Source: Apostichopus japonicus (taxonomy: Eukaryota; Echinodermata; Holothuroidea; Aspidochirotida; Stichopodidae). From it: 64,000 nt of DNA. Within the stretch, counting starts at the first letter, position 1. Each line of letters begins with the position of its first letter. The translations under genes were made by a program, and so were the position numbers. The DNA lies in the NCBI RefSeq assembly GCF_037975245.1, contig NC_092583.1, positions 11,799,764-11,863,763 of the forward strand. The letters run 5' to 3'. Shown piece after piece: positions 27,801 to 42,800 of this stretch. The notes below the pieces were generated by a model. It saw only the letters and a list, made by a program, of their open reading frames with translations, ran no database searches and had not been told where the DNA came from.

Positions 27801-30800
27801 CAAGAGTTGGTGGCGCCATATAAGTCTAATTTATTATTTTTATGATTATTATTGCTGGACTTTAATATTTACTTCACCTCTCTCCACCTCGTACATGTCT
27901 CCTCTTTACAGAGACACTTTGATATTATCCACCAAGCTCATTATAACCAAACAGCAACAACAAAAAGTAGCAAGGGGGATGTAAATAAATTTATACTTCA
28001 CCTTCTCTCCCCAACCCCCCTCCCATCCTCTGCCCCCCCCTTCCCACCCAACCTCTCGTTTTGACAAACACACTTTTGCATAAATGTGTAAAGTGTAGAC
28101 CAGGGTTGTCCAACCTTTTGCAGAGGAGGGCCACATGGAATGATTATGATGAAGGAGGGGGCCGCATGAACCCTACGCTCGATTTTTCGATTTTTTGCCC
28201 GAAGCCCAAGGCAACAAAATGTGAGCGCTGCGCGCGGAGCCTACTGATTTATTTTCCTTCCTGATAGAACAGATGAATAAAGTCCAGCTGCCCCCCCCCC
28301 CCCCCCGCTGAAAGAGTCTCACACAAACTGACCTGTATGCAGTTTTTTGGACCCAGAAGGTTCGAATGATTGATTATATAACTTCAAATTGTTATCAATA
28401 AATCTGCTCACTAAAATTTCGCACCGTAGAGCATCTCTGGCGGGCCGGACGCAACCCTGCGGCGGGCCGGACTGTGGCCCGCGGGCCGTAGGTTGGACAA
28501 CCCTGGTGTAGACCTACAACTGACTCAGGCGCATAGGCAGGTGACCGCCCTTGAGCATATTTTTTGTATTTTCTTATGATATCGCTAGTAATTTCAAAAA
28601 AGAAAATGCTTAGATGCAACTAACAAGGCCTGGGAAGTGCCATTTCCAGCGATCTGGGAGGCATTTTCGGCCAAAATTTTCTTAAACGCTTCGCGCCAAC
28701 TCATGGTGGTGCTACGCTTAGATACTTTGCCTACAAGCTTCACCCCTCCCTTGTCAAATTCGTCGCTACGTGCCTGAACTGACTATATGCTAATTTTTTT
28801 AAATTTGACTAGATGCAGGAAGATATATCATCTATCCTTGATAGCACCATGAATAAAAGGCAATATAGGAGTGGCTTCGCAAGTAAGGATCACCACTAAG
28901 GGCTCCATGGAAAGCTAAGATATCTGAAGTCACTGGTTCAAATCCTATTCTACCCACAAATTTCTTTCACTCAATTCATTTCTTTTTTTGCTTTTATTAT
29001 GTCCCAGTCAGTTTTCTGTTATCATTTTACTTATCTTTTACAACTTTGAACAAGTGAATGTATATGTCTGTAGACAAGGGACAAGTACTCACAAAAATTC
29101 ATTTCACCCTCTGAAGGAGCCCAGTCAATAAACTGACAGATATCTCCCCCCCCCCACCCCCTCCATCCTCTTTTCCTTTCCCTCGCCTTTCTCCAGTTCC
29201 ATATTTATTTCCTTTGATACAATGACTCTCTTAGCCAGTGACTTTTATCGAAGATTTATTACTCCTGGGTATAAGTATGACTATTCTATTGATATATTTA
29301 AATCCATATTTCTGTATTCTTGACAATGTCTCCGTCACCCACGCTTTAAATATAGGAAATTTATGGCACATCCAGGTCATAACACAGACATTTACATCCT
29401 TGGCAATATGAATAAACAGTGGCTGAGTTCTAGTTTTTTTTTCTTCCTTTTTTTCTTAACTTGCCACACATAAAACCGCAATGACTCATGGAAGTCAGTC
29501 CTTGTAATGGGACAGTAAAACCTTAGCAGGATTAACTAGCTGGAGGCAGGCCTCAACGTATACACCCACCACTAGGCTAGTAGGATTTTTAGGACTTTGC
29601 CAAAATCGAATATCTCATCATTCTTGCAGCCTCGTGCGATACAATGTAGTCTACCAGATTTATCATTTTCAGTTCTAATCAAAGGTCGAAGAACTGCAAG
29701 GCCAACCCTAACTATTTCTGAGCATACATGGCTGGAACATTGATGGATTTAGCCAAATAAGCTAATCAAGCTACAGCTTAGGGCCTCACAATCTACAGGG
29801 GCCTCAAAACATTTCAATTTCAGCATGGTTTTTTTAGGGGGGGTGAGCTTTTTTATATCTATTTATTTATTTATTTATTTATTATGTAGACTGATATCTT
29901 AGCTTGCTGTTTTGTGATGAATACTTGTAAACAAACTTAATGGCCATGTCAAAAGGGTGGGAAAACGGCGACGAAATGCAAAAAGTTGCTTTAACTACTG
30001 TAATGTGGACATGTACTGTACCTTGAGGCCACTTTTCACGACTGCAGTCTCACAACATAATCTTTGATAATATGAACAAAATGGCAACAAATGACAGAGT
30101 CAACCCTGACTACTTTTGGAGCACAAGTTTGCCCGGAAGCCATTTTGTAATGTCTGATCACAGTTGCAGACTCAAATGACAATGTAGTCTATCATAAATA
30201 GAAGATGTCAAAAGTTACACAGATATTTATGGAAATCCTACTTAATATCAACTCCCCTCTTTTGACCTTTTGTTGTTATCACACATAACTTTATACAGAA
30301 GCTATTTTACAAAATTAACTGTTACCATAGATGTGAGAGTTTTGTTTATTCGTTCTGCCCAAATCTTCACCCTACAACTTAAATATTAGTCATAACCTTG
30401 GGATATATTAAAGGTGAAAAAGGGGGAGAGAGAGAATGAATTGTGACTTTAATCAGTTTGATCTTTGAGTCCTAAAATGAATAAAACATGCATTTGCTTG
30501 TCATGTCACACATTTCAACATTACAACTCTCAGGAATGTGCTTTTATTTCCGTGCTGGGAGCATAAATCCATCAGTTTAGTTGGTTCCTGAAGAAAAACT
30601 GCACACCATGATATAGCTGGATATGATGGCTGTTGTCATAGAAACATGCTGTATAGTCTCAAAGCAAACAATTAGAAAAGACATATACATGTACAGTACA
30701 TATTATCTTCAACGTGTAAGTTTCCGTCTTATCAAAATCTTTCCCATCCCAGATTTTTGGTCCGCAAGTTACCAAAAACATACCAAGTCAGAATTATGAG

Positions 30801-33800
30801 ACTCGAACCCCGGGGATTCGGTCAGTGGAATGGGGGGGGCAAACAATAATATCTACAACAATGATTGTCACGTGGGAGGGCATGGTACTGACATAGGTGA
30901 CATTTTCAGTACCACTCCACATTTGTCTGACTCCTGACTCCTAATTCACGCCTGCGTCTGGGTCCCTACAAGTATCACTCAAACACAGGACAAACTAAGA
31001 TATATTTCATATTTTTGTGCTGTACCAAAATTGACAAAAATTACAAAGTAAGCTGACCACTGCTTCCACACCTAAGATCTTTCTTCTGTTCTAGCAGTTA
31101 ATCTCACAAGATGAGTGAATCACAAATTACCTACTTTTTGGCCATTTTTCCTTCGTCAGTTTAATATCATAATCATAATAATAATAGTCAGCAGTTTTTT
31201 TTTTACGACGCTTAAGCGACCACAAATGTGGGAGAAACCCACAAGGGCTTATGGATTACAACTTACACATCAGGTGGCTTCCAATTCAACATTTCAACTC
31301 AAATTTGGAATCTTGTCAATTGAGATTGTCATTTCATATGGGAGAATCGTAGATTGCTCTTGGATGAAAATCCCACGGTCATACTATGACCAGACCGGGT
31401 ATCGAACCAGGAACCACTCGATTGCTAAGCCTCATTGCTTCAAATACCACCGCCTTTATCCACTCGGCTACAGCATAGGTAATATCAAACAGTATATATA
31501 CATGAATGTTTACTGCGGAGCAAATTTCTGTAGTAGAAAATCAGAGTTTTCTTGAATGCCAGGTGGTATTGCAAAGTTTCAAAACCACATGACCTTCTAA
31601 ATATAAACCAAAACCCTCCATCCAGGCTAGCTGTTTACCAATCTGTCTCCCATGGAACAGCTCTTGAAGACATGGCCTAAAGAATTTCTGCAAGTCTGCA
31701 AAAAAGTCATGTGGGTCAGTCAGAGATAGTTTTAATCAAAAATGTGGTCACCTTTCCGCAGAAAAATGACAGAGGCCTTCCACCCTCAAAACTGGGACCT
31801 GCCAAAAAAACTTGGTAACAATATACACTTGGGGCTATTTAACCACAAGGGTTTTTTTTTTATTCTGGAAAACTGCCTTGCCAGTTCACCAAATTATACA
31901 TAAAAGAGTGTTTGGTGATAGGCTATATGCCAATAGTCAAGGTAAGTGAAGGCATTAAAAGGTGTTTACTTTTCCCTCCATCTCTATAAATAAATGTGTG
32001 AAATTTAAAACCAAACTTGGTACTTGAACCCTAATGAACCGATCTTGAAATGCAAACAAATCGGTCTATTCAGCAAACACAGTGTTTATCGTGGAAATAC
32101 TTTACACACTTGTACTGATATCATACCTCCACTGGTGTACGATACAGTGCTCATATATGGTAGTAATGGGGAGCAGTTATTTGCAATTTAATTACTGTTA
32201 GTAGATAAATTATAGATTCCACAGATATATAAAAAATAAAATAAAATATTAATTCTCTTTCTTTCTAGGTTGTATCAAGTGAAACTGGGATGTGATCTGG
32301 TCTATCTCAGCTTTGCACAGTACGAGGGGTACTGTGGCTTCTGGCTGGACCCAACCCAACCCGCCCACCCCCCCCTCTTACTTTCACACCCCGTAAGCCA
32401 CCTCCCAACGAGACCAGCTTCGGGCTAGATGAACAACGGCACAGGGCTTGTAACTCTGCAGTAACTTGTTCAACTTCGTTCTAGCCTTAGAATATTTCTT
32501 TGTTCTTTTTAAAGGAAGACTCGCCCCAAACTATGTGCTGCCATCTTAGTTAACTTTCCGTTGCATGCAAGTGACGTTTTGTTCGTGTCGCTACAAAATG
32601 CAGACAGTAATGAAATCTGATACCTTGTTATCTTGAGCTGGACCTGAGATGTCCATCGCTGTATCGTTTGTACACTGTGCTGTGGGTATTGACTGCAGCT
32701 GTATGTATTGACTGTACACTAGTGTCTTATTACCGATGGTAGCAAGCTGTGTGTGTGTATTTTCTGGGATCGATGATGGTGTCAAACACTTCTGTTAGAC
32801 CTCATTAGAAACTAGGTCAGATTATCGGCATTAGACATTTCTTTTTGCGCGAGTCTTAAGACCCTTTAATGTTATTTGTAACTTCCCTGTCATGTTCTCA
32901 TTACTTATTTACCTTTTGTTTTCTTCCACCTTTCAATTAAACAATACGCACAGTAATTAGACTAAATGAGCTTCTTTTAACGAGACCCAGCCAGGTTGTA
33001 ATAATAAGCTTAAAATCATGAAACAGGGACCTTCCGGGGGTTATTCAACTCGACGTATCGACATATGTCAAAAGTTAAAATACCTAGTAATTCTACTACA
33101 GATGTCTTCTCGTTATCATTCCGAGAGGTCAAATATGCTCGCTTTAATTAGTGAGACTGATTAAAAATACTGTTAACACCTGGGAATAAGCTGGACATCT
33201 AAATAAACCTACCCTCTTAACAAGCTGTATAACGACTGGACTTACTACTGATTTAAATTTGAACTCTCAGAGACGTACACACCTCACCCGAAATTTACTG
33301 GACTGTCGAGGGCCATAAAACGGGGCGATATTACATGGGGCTCATGATGGGGGTAATTCAATAAATTATTAAAGGTAGTCCAATTAGTGGCAGATTTTTG
33401 GTCTCCTTATTAGTTATTACCCTAAGAAATCTCAAAGACACTTTTTGATGCTTCAATTATAGTGCCTTTTATTAGTACGGAAAGAGGTTAAGGGTAAAAG
33501 TATGTTTATGGTTGAATTACACAAACTTGAAACAATTATGTATTTTCTCCAGTTTTGTGTTATTTTACGTTTGTACATTTATCTCACACTGAGGTATGTG
33601 AAATCAATGAAACTACTTTCAGCTATGCATATGGCGCAAATTAAAAGCAGATGGCTCATTTCTCAATAACCATCCCTTCAATTCCTTTTGATCAGAAATG
33701 AATTGAAAACATTAGCATGCTGATTATGCAAATTAATAGAAAATACTTTTCATAAGTGAGGATGTTTGTTGAATTCAAAATTAAGCGAGTCACAAAATTT

Positions 33801-36800
33801 CTCCCATCCAACCAGCCCCTTCTATCCTTTTGATATCACCCCCTTCATCTAATCATTTCCTGACTTCTTCTAACACATATAATTCCTTTGCCTTCTGCAA
33901 AAGCCCATCATGTTCCCCTTTCTGACACCCACGTCCGACCACAGTGTCACTACATCTGCCATTTAGTCCAAGAGGAAAGAAATATAACCATTGACGACCT
34001 TATCTCTGCGTATCAATATAGGCCAAGCTAATTTCATTCCTTTATATATCCATATAGGGTTTATTGACACAACCAAATTTACTCAATTAACAGAGAGATG
34101 TTTATCTTACACAAAGTTTGACGATTTAATTCACAGCTGATAATATCTCTAAACAGCTAGATACTTCCCATCGACAAACAGTGTGTGAAAGGAAATTGTT
34201 TTGTATCAAAATTAATACAGGTCCATGGGAGGAGGTGTTTACAATGGAGAAGGGCCAGGCTACGTACCAACAAGATTGAGGAATACAGAACGTACACTGA
34301 GATTTCCAAGTAATCGAAAATCATGATCTCTGACATAATATGGAGGAGCTGTTGTCTGATCCAACCCGTCACTCAAACTTTCCCACTTTTGCGCTCTCCA
34401 CTCCACCTCCCCCCCCCCCCCTTCTCCACTCCCTTCCCCTCTTGCTCAGATCTATAAATGTTTGACTGAGAACATTCATGCTCCCAATACCCTCCATATG
34501 GGAGTTCTATTCCCTATTTGAAATTTTGTTCGGGGAGTTGAATTCCTTCTATCCAGTTTTGTTCATATAAGCCGATCAGATACTTGTAAATCTCCTCGGA
34601 GATCGACGCCATCTTTCACGCACACGGTAACTTTGCTATCCCTCAGCAGTGATGATAACCTTAGATCATCGGGAGAGCAGTAACCCAAGGAGAAAATATT
34701 CTTAGACCTACCGTGTGATGTCATTCAGTGATTAAAATAGTTTCCGAGAGATTGATACAAGACCAGACGAGTGAGGCCGGTAGAATTCAACCACGATTAT
34801 ATATCTGGTTCTTATTTCAAAGCCTTCCGGGCGGCTGCGTTCATTCATAAACAATCTTTACGTAACCGTAACGTATTGAGTACCCTTTGACAACATCATT
34901 TAAACCGGTAGTCACCTAGGTGAAATGTACCATGGATATGACTGTTGCAAGAGCCATTTCATTGCAAGACCAAAGATATTAACGAAATTCAAGTTGAAAG
35001 AATACCAAACCTTTCACTAGGGTGACCGATCGAGGTTAAAAGGAAGCATTTGGTGAGAGAGCTCTACCATTAAAAAAAAGTTAGTTTGAGGAAAGAAAAC
35101 CTACTTATTTTAAATACGATATTACCAAACTTTGTCGATGGGTAAATAAACAGGACGCAGCTTTTCTATGCTAGAGAGCGGCTTATCAGAAACATTAGAC
35201 TGACAGAATGATCACGCCCGGGATTGCATAAAAGTTCTAGCAGACCATGTGACCATGCAACATTGTCGAATCGAACAAAAAATACTTTGCATGGTAGCGA
35301 TTAATTTACTACTTTGGTTTATTTTATGCAATTTATCACTCACCTGTCTCTTCACTAGAAATGAATTTCGATCTACCTTGCTTGCAAAACTTGGTAATAT
35401 TTTAGTAAGAGAGGAAAAGAGTCAATTTTAAAAATAGCTAGAAATTGGGGCTTGTCCAATAATGTGATATTATTAAACAGTTTCATTAGAAATGACAACA
35501 TAAAGATGCTTTTCCATAGGCCAAGACAATATAGATCCCCCAAGACGAAATAGCCATATTATAGCATCTGGGACTCCCAGATGCTATAAGAAGGCTATTT
35601 TGTCTTGGGGATCTACAGTATACCTGATTTCCGAAATCAGTGTTCCGTTTTGTGCAACACTGTCGGTTACAGTACTCTTGCAAACCGGGCATGTGTTGGC
35701 TGAAAATCTGGATACCAGGGGCAGTTCTATATTCACTGTCCTGTGGCTACGTTTAATCTACTCACAGTGGGAGGTTTTAAGTCTCAGCACACTCCCGAGG
35801 AATTAGAAAGCCCTGGTACAAGGCTCAATACCATAACCTGCTATCAAACCACAGAAATCAGACTGTGAAATGAACAGTACAGTACAAGAGAAACTTGGTT
35901 TGCAGAAACGACAAGCAGTATAGAGCTATTAGATACTGGAGGAAAATTTCTGCGGTCAAGTTCTAGATTTGCCGGAAACTTACAGACATCATAAAAGTGT
36001 TTAATTTCTTTGACCAACTGTGCGCCGAGTTTTAAGGCTTTCGGACATAGGTAGGTCACTGGTATTGGCTCCACATTTTCAGGGAATAATTTTCAGTGTT
36101 GAAATTTTGGGCAGCAGGTTTGAGGGTTCTCAATTTTGTCTCTAATGAAATACTAATGTTCCTGTGTAAAAGAAAATGATAAATAAACCTGCTCCCCCAC
36201 TCTCGTCCGTCGGATGGGGATGTTAAATGGCGGTCCCGGGAGCAGGAATGGGAGCGAATTCACACCCCTGCCTCGTTATCCTCTGAACACTTATCGACAG
36301 AGAAGGCTTGGAAGAAGCCGGTGTTCATTCACGATCTAACTCAGATAAAGTCTCAAATAAGATACTGTAAGGCTTCCTGATCCTTGGGTCTCTAAACTAA
36401 ACTAAAATGCTTTGATGGTTGGCTGTAAATATTTTTTTTTTTTCTTTGGGTACACTAACATTTTAAAATAATATTTTCTGATTACGTACAGTACTCACTT
36501 TTGATGTCCTGTTTATAAATATTTATATTTATACTGGAAATAAATAAATGAAAATAAAATGTGGGTTGAAATCTGAGCAAAAGTGACCATTACTTGACCA
36601 TCTAGCATAGCCTATTTGGGGTTAATGATGATGAACATTTACGCAACTATTCACTCTTATTATCACAAGATTATTAAAAAAAAGGCAAAAGTAAATTATG
36701 CCAAACAAGCAGCATAATATCAAAGAAGATACAAAATCTGAAGAAAAAAAATATTTCTTTTCTGATAAAAACCACCCAAGTTGAAACATCCACGGTTTCG

Positions 36801-39800
36801 CCTGTAAGAGTGGCTACAGGAAATAATTGCAGTGTACAGACCATAACATAAACTCCTCAATTTTCCCACACAAAACAACAGGAAATTTATGTAAATGTCT
36901 TTTGTGGTCATCTCAGATCAATTGCTTCCAATCCATTCACGAAATTGAGCCAGTCAAATATTACCACAATAACTTTTTTTCAAATACCGTGAGACCTTAT
37001 ATAAATATAACCTATATAATACCCGGTTAAGTTCTATAGCAAAGCCAATCCTTTGTGAACATAACTTATACAAAGAAGAGAATATTAGTTAGAAAACACA
37101 TGTCTACAATATTGATGGTGACAAATTCCTAAGACAAAATTTATTAAAAAGAGCAGTTTCTATGCACCAACTACATAACTTAAAATAATTGCAAGACAAG
37201 ACAGAACTATAGCAAGTTTATTTAGAATGTCTGATGGTACCGGGATGGGGTGGGGTGGGATTGCTGTGGGATGGGGTGGGGTTGGAGTAGGGTTGAGGTG
37301 GGAGAGCGGAAGTAAAAAAAATCTTAAATTTGCTCTTTCAGAGACTAAATAATAAATGAGCAATAAAGTAAAATATCCCTACAAATATATCCCACAGGTT
37401 ACTGAACCACATTATTCTGACCATTTCTTTTGTTTGACCGCCTTATCTGTGTAGCATCCCAAATATGCCAATATAATTTCTACTTCAGCTGAATCAAAAA
37501 AGTAACCATCACACCCACCACCCACCCAGTCAGGGGTTGTCACCTTCTAATCCAGGTCATGACCTCCCTGAGATCATTCTGTCTAATATGTCCAACCTCC
37601 AACAGATCAGTCAGAATGTCCCTGAAAATAGTTTCATCAACTAGTCAGCAGCCAGCCCCTGGATCAACTAGCCAGCCAGCCCCTGGATCCTGCCATGACA
37701 GATATCTATAGATACTGTATGCTGGCATATATATAAACTGCATCTCTCTATATAATATACTGTATGCGCATAACTATACTGTACGGAAGTATTACAGACA
37801 TGTAGGGGTAAATAAAAATAATCCCTGGGTTAAAACGGATGACAAAAGGTTGATAAAATTGTTTTATCATATCAAAGTTATGAACATGACATCATCACCG
37901 CAATCAGATTCTGTTCATAGATATAAGTGACAGAAATCTAAAGATGGCTGTCTGCCACACATCACTGCATATATACTACAGTGTATACATTTTGCACACA
38001 AATGGAAGCTTTAATATTATACAACCACACTGTTAGAGGCCAAGTCTTGACTAGAAATCCTCTGACTTTTGCATTCGTGGTTCAGTGAATCTACGAAAGT
38101 GGATACTTCATCATAGTTATAGTTACATGGTATGTAAGCCTCCTGTACTGTAGCTTCTCAATTTCGATGGGATTTCCTATTCTTCCCCCCCCCTGTTTCC
38201 CCCTCCCTTGGTCCTTATCCCATCTCCCTTGGCCCAGCAAGGAAAAAGTATACCAATTAGCACAACATCAGACTTATGGTAAACTTAAGGATCTTCTTCA
38301 CAGGCAAAATTAGAACATCTTAGGTTGTCTCTGACAAATCTTTCCTGCTAGGATTATGAGAAAGTCAGGTGCCCACCAGTATAAAATTTACATACTTACC
38401 CTGTAAATTTAACATACGTACCCTGTAAAATTTACATACATACGTACAGTACCCTGTAAAATTTACATACATACGTTCCCTGTCAAATTTACATACGTAC
38501 CCTGTAAAATTTACATACGTACCCTATAAAATTTACATACGTACCCTGTAAAATTTACATATGTACCCTGGCTACTTCCCGTAGATGAGCAATTAATTAG
38601 CATCTCTTTTCTTTTTTCTCCTTTTTTAAGATTACATAACCACTTTGTATCAAAAACCGATCAACAACAAAAAAACTATCAAAAAATTAATTCAAACCAC
38701 CAGCCCAATTTTACCATGACATAGAGTGTGTGACTGAAGGAAAGTTGACAATTTACTTATTCAAACAATCATATTACCACACAGTCAAGTCCAAGGCCAC
38801 AATAACACTCAAAACTTTAATTTATAAGGGTGACCTAAAAATTTGAACAGCTCCAATGGCAACATTTTAAGAAATAGCCTGTCTGGAAAAACTGTGGAAA
38901 TTGGTTCCAAAGTGAGTCTGCTAGACTAGAGCTGTAATATGAATAAATACAAACTTAAAGTTTTTTGGGGATTTTTTTTCAAGATATTGAGAGCCAAGGC
39001 CACTGAGCTAATTTAATATTTTAAAGGGCTTAAATTGTCATCAGTGCTGGCTCCAAAATATTGTGAATTAAAATATACTATGCTAAAAACAACTTTCACG
39101 AGTAATTTGCCAAAATTTTTGCAATTCCTCTAAAGATGATATGAGTCTGAAGGATAAGAAAAGTTGGTCAAAAAGGAGGATGAAATCGCTAAATCTTTTG
39201 TAATTCTTTCAATTCTCGATCCTCCCGGTGGAAATTAACACTGGTAGCTGGGATGCCTCGGTTTGGCAATCGTAAAATAACTCGGCAGGTTTTGACAGAC
39301 TTGCCAACCAATGGCAGACAGCTGCTTTAAAACGTAATTAGCAGAATTACCACCTGTAAAATGAACGATGTGAAACTACCATGAAATTAAAACTTGGATC
39401 GTACGGCACAGGGTCTTTAGTTCATCCTGAGGTTGTTCGAAAGTATGTATGTAAATATATATACACATGTATCATTACCATGAGTTGTGGAGGAAGTAGT
39501 AAAATAAAGTCACAAATAGTACATTACGACCTAAGTAACCCCTATCAATGACTGAGGTCACGATTGTACACCGTCAAAACGAATTTGATCTCTAAACCAG
39601 AAATTTTTCTGATGACTGCATACATGCTTTATTACCGTTTTTTTTTTATCCTGTAATGTGATTAAAATACCGTACATTAAAAATGGCTATAGGTCATATA
39701 TCAGGGTCGCAGACTGAGATATAGTATCTGGAATACACATAAAGTGTTTAAAAACACAATTACGTGCTCACTCACCCCTAAAAGAGAATTTTTATTCCAC

Positions 39801-42800
39801 TAAACTCTTGGTCTGAAGTGCTCAAGCCCATTTATCTACAGGACGCATCAATGAAAAATTAAATCAAGAATGACATCACCCGCTGTATTCGCAAAAATTA
39901 ATTTTGATATACTGTATCTATAAATCAACAAATATTGCTAGGCTATAGTTTGTTTCCCAAACCCACTTCCATCTTTGCAGAAATAACCATTCACAGATCG
40001 AATGCTCATTGATAAAAGGTGACTGGACAACTTTAGATTAGAACGCAGACCACTGGATCAGCGAACTCAAACGGGAATGTCAGAAAACTCACCCTTTAAA
40101 TGGTATGAGAATTTTTTTGGGGGAAATTGACCCTCTCGGCCTTGGTACATACATATTCTTGCCCATATACCTACCTCAGGAACAAACGTTGACATGACAA
40201 CATAAACCACATCAGAAAAGCCTTATTTAACTAAAACTGTCCAGCAATAGTATGGTACACTGTATATCTAACTAACTAATCAAACTAAATAGGTATTGTT
40301 TCAACAACAAAAACCATTAATTGAAATGTCCTTTCTATGACTTCCTGAATATTAAAGCAATTTAGCAAATCCAACAATGACATTCCAAGAATTCATATAA
40401 ACTTGCAAAGAGAGTTAAATATTTTCCATGTGTGATTCTATATTAATAAAGTTTAATTGCATGCATGGCTCCAGAAGCCAAGCAAAGAACTATCACATGA
40501 TCCCTGCACATTCATTATAAATTTGGTGGGCCGGGCTGGGCTAAGCTGGGGTGCTGATCAAGGGCCAAGGACCCCAATAACTTTCACGGTAATGATTTCT
40601 CTCAGGTGGGCATGGTAGTAATTTCCACATCAGTGAACATTGTCTGTCACCCAATTCTCAAACCTCTCTCTGGGTCCCTGAAAATAGGTACTACTATGAC
40701 AGAACCGTATGTAAAAGTACAGAACAAATATATTTGACAAGTTTTCAAGCAAAATTTCACCTGTCCACCAGCCAATCACATGTAGTCAGACTACACTTTT
40801 AGACAAGCTTGTCATTGTCTTCTTCAAAAACCTTGTGCTATAAAAATCACATAGCTTTGACATTTCCAGTCAGTTTTATTTAGTAAAGTATAAGATGGGT
40901 ACATAAAATGGCCTCACTGGGGTAGGGATGGGGTGGGGGAGGGGGTCCAGACGTTTGATTCAGTGGGACGATCATGCGACCATTAACAAAAGAGGATTGT
41001 ATGTATACCACTAATTCCTACACTTCTTCTTTTTGTTTCACCAACGAGCTGATCTAGCAAGATTTGAGTTAATTCTGCACTAAATCTCTACCGGATGGCA
41101 TCAGCAATAAACCCGGATTAATGGCTTTCCCATCCAAAGAATCTGTTAAGTCTCCGCCACTATTTAAGGATACAATTAAGTAAAGACATATCTGTTTTGG
41201 TCATTTCGGGGTTCATTGGGCCCATTACTTACAGCATTTGACCTTTATTCATTAATTCCCATAAACTTGCTATGTATTCCTTAAAAACCACAACAGGTGA
41301 GCTTCGTCTACAAGCAGACACCTGTACAACTGTCTCCTGATATTTATTGGAAACATATACGATCGGTGAAACATGTTACCGGAGAATCTTTCGCATCCTT
41401 GAGATTGATGGTTAATCGTGGTACGAGGGATCGGGATGTTAGCACCACCGAAGAACTTGGATCACGTCGTTCTTGACCTCTACCCTTTCAGTGATTATAA
41501 CCCTAAAATTCAACGAGACCTGAAGTTGATGTCTGATCAGGACACCCGAGATTTAAGTCTGACCGACACATATCACCGATAGAGGGTTTACATGACAAAT
41601 ATAATCGCATCAATATACAACTGAGGTACGAAAGCCGTAGTTTGCATAGGCTAGAAAATATACTGCTATTGATCGATTTCATGAATATACCAGAGAGCAG
41701 CTGAGGATAAACCCATTTAGAACATGTGTTATGTAAAAGCTAACACTGTCGAAGAACCGTAAATATTTTTGGCACAAGTACGTCATTGGTGGTACTGATT
41801 TAGCTGGTCGATGGGGGCTCTCCGGGGTTTCAACGGAGAGGGCAGTCACGCTGATCCTGATGTGTGGGATCTGTACCGTTCGCGCGATCTCTTCATTGAT
41901 GTATAACAGGACCGTGTTATATGGGTGGATCTGTGTGTGTTAATGTATAACACAACCGTGTTATATGTGCGGGATCTGTGTGTGTTAATGTATATTACAC
42001 AACTGTGTGAAATCACCCACGAGCTGCAAACGGGCCAGACGAACTCGCATACCGACTCGCCGTGTGATTTGGCTAGTTCGTGGTTCCACTTATGCAAGAA
42101 AAACAGGCTGAAGAAAACACCAAAAAGTTACGGTGCTCAAAACAGTTAGCTCTACTTTAAACTTTTAAAAAAAAATGTTTCCAAAGATCTCTTTGTCAAA
42201 TAATTACGACCAAACTTTGAGTACACTTCTAGCGATCAACCCATATGAAACCCGCATGATCTGCAGTAATAGACTGCACCTTGCCACGATCCGAGGACAA
42301 GAAAGAACCTATATGATGGCGCCCTCTGTTGACTTTGGACGTGGCTGTAGAGCCCTGTTGTGCAAACTCGTGTAATTCCGTACTGTAGTGTGTGTGATGG
42401 GGAGGTAGAATGGCTGCATTGTGAAACACTGTGGCACGATTTGAATGGTAAGAATTACGAGAAACACTTTCAACTCGTCATGATTGCACGGTATGCTACC
42501 ATGCACCCATATACAACGGGGTGAACCGTGCAGGTTTGGTATACTGTACGTCCAAAGCATACATGGTAACGGCTGATAACAACAGAAAATAGCCCTCTCG
42601 ATTGAAAATTTAGCAAAAAAAAGAATTTCCCATATCATACTGTACGTCTCGTTTGATATCGGTTATTTCAATCTGTAAAACTTCCAAATATTAGAACAAT
42701 GCCACCTATGGGCTTCATTGTCTGGCCAAAATATCATCTCATTATTCCATCTGAACTCTCAAAACAAAGGAAACATTCTTACTCCAACCTTTGAAACAAT

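Noticed and set aside
31115-31555. 146-codon plus-strand frame
   Set aside because: Antisense to the SINE; no family features.
35531-35614. microRNA precursor
   Set aside because: The palindrome leaves almost no terminal loop, which a precursor hairpin requires.
38380-38570. CRISPR-like repeat array
   Set aside because: The repeats are directly adjacent with no unique spacers, and the DNA is eukaryotic.
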